Assembly (NCBI GenBank): GCA_003223515.1
Contig: QHVI01000025.1
Location: 1-64,000, forward strand
Origin: Candidatus Angelobacter sp. Gp1-AA117
Lineage (GTDB): Bacteria; Acidobacteriota; Terriglobia; Terriglobales; Acidobacteriaceae
Length of the DNA: 64,000 nucleotides
Direction of reading: 5' to 3'
The notes under the pieces were generated by a model. That model was not told where the DNA came from and made no database searches. It saw only the letters and a program-made list of their open reading frames with translations. Every line of letters begins with the position of its first letter. Positions within the stretch are counted from its first letter, which is position 1. A program made the position numbers and the translations under genes. This document shows, piece after piece, positions 63,669 to 64,000 of this stretch.

Positions 63669-63920
63669 ATGAAGCACATAGATCCATTTCGTCGATACGC
63701 CGTTACGGCCTTCTTTCACTTCACCGATCGGCGCAATCTTCCCTTAATACGAGAACCGGGAGGGCTATACTCTCTGGCAAAGCTGCGGGAGATGCGGGTC
63801 GAAATTCCAGCAGCGGGCGGAAACGACTGGAGCCATGAGGCTGATATACGCAGAGGTGATTTGGTTTTAATGGTGCGATCTACAGTAAGGCTGAATTCTC
63901 TATTTACGGCAGACGTATAA
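63669..63920 (+). pseudogene. DarT-like ADP-ribosyltransferase toxin, truncated
   Basis: The 83-residue frame from ATG 63669 contains AFFHFTDRRNLPLIREPGGL, YSLAKLREMRVEIPAAGGND and WSHEADIRRG, the N-terminus of DarT-type enzymes that ADP-ribosylate thymidine in single-stranded DNA. It then diverges (DLVLMVRSTV) and stops, its end overlapping the gene from the opposite strand. Full DarT is about 200 residues. No DarG antitoxin is seen. Most likely a remnant. Confidence 0.65.
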
Positions 63921-64000
63921 CACGTGCGGGTAAGGCAGAATGTCGGGCATGGACTGCACATCGACCTGCGCGAAATGCCGTTGCAGTTCTGTTCTCAGTT
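63900..64000 (-). CDS. C-terminus of an unidentified gene, possibly methyltransferase
   Basis: The minus strand from the edge reads LRTELQRHFAQVDVQSMPDI then LPYPHVLYVCRK and stops at 63900. The LPYPHVLYVCRK ending resembles ends of small SAM-dependent methyltransferases. Only 32 residues are visible. Its stop is inside the DarT-like fragment. Confidence 0.4.
   Translation of the reverse strand, partial: LRTELQRHFAQVDVQSMPDILPYPHVLYVCRK

Overview
The window is mostly one large integrated conjugative element (about 1 to 48.7 kb) lying against ordinary chromosome (48.7 to 64 kb). The mix of genes (Lhr helicase, MacB-type permease pair, DUF5522, HipA-like kinase, small basic and CxxC proteins, TAT-exported M20 peptidase) and the moderate GC content suggest an Acidobacteriota bacterium of the Terriglobia type. 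That is an inference from gene content, not from a marker gene.

Left edge (0-3.3 kb): a transposase start runs off the edge, followed by two minus-strand tRNA genes (Met-CAU with a poor anticodon stem, Asn-GUU), a helix-turn-helix gene, an AbiE-type antitoxin and a truncated AbiEii toxin that meets an HNH nuclease gene tail to tail. From 3.3 to 24 kb almost everything reads leftward. First comes a PRTRC cassette (ThiF/E1-like, B, F, C, E), then DUF932, an SNF2-like helicase, an adenine-type methyltransferase, a HipA-like kinase and several small genes. After these come Rad52-like annealing protein, a Fic toxin/antitoxin pair, SSB, a free-standing C-terminal piece of class II ribonucleotide reductase, an archaeo-eukaryotic-type primase and a replication-relaxation protein. 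These look like maintenance, replication and repair functions of the element.

From 24 to 47 kb lies the transfer machinery, again leftward: coupling protein, two VirB9-like, VirB8, VirB6, two VirB5-like, VirB4, VirB3, three small membrane proteins of which two are pilin-like, VirB10, a frameshifted VirB1-like transglycosylase and a MoxR-type ATPase. No standard relaxase was recognised. Inside this operon sits an 815-residue protein with the two conserved blocks of the double-psi beta-barrel RNA polymerase / RNA-dependent RNA polymerase superfamily. A 3.7 kb cargo segment interrupts the operon between VirB10 and the pilin genes. It carries a Pycsar-like nucleotide cyclase and a TIR/deoxyribosyltransferase-like protein, and copies of a 38-base hairpin bracket it. 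The element ends with a helix-turn-helix gene and a tyrosine integrase whose stop codon is 5 bases from the encoded CCA of tRNA-Ala(GGC), the evident attachment site. The other end is not in the window.

The flanking chromosome carries two overlapping MacB/FtsX permeases, a DUF5522 gene enclosed by inverted repeats, a giant Lhr helicase with two palindromic elements inserted in frame, a broken extracellular solute-binding protein, a 1352-residue sensor-like membrane protein with an NTP-binding motif, an M20 peptidase relative with altered metal ligands, a DarT-like remnant and the end of another gene.
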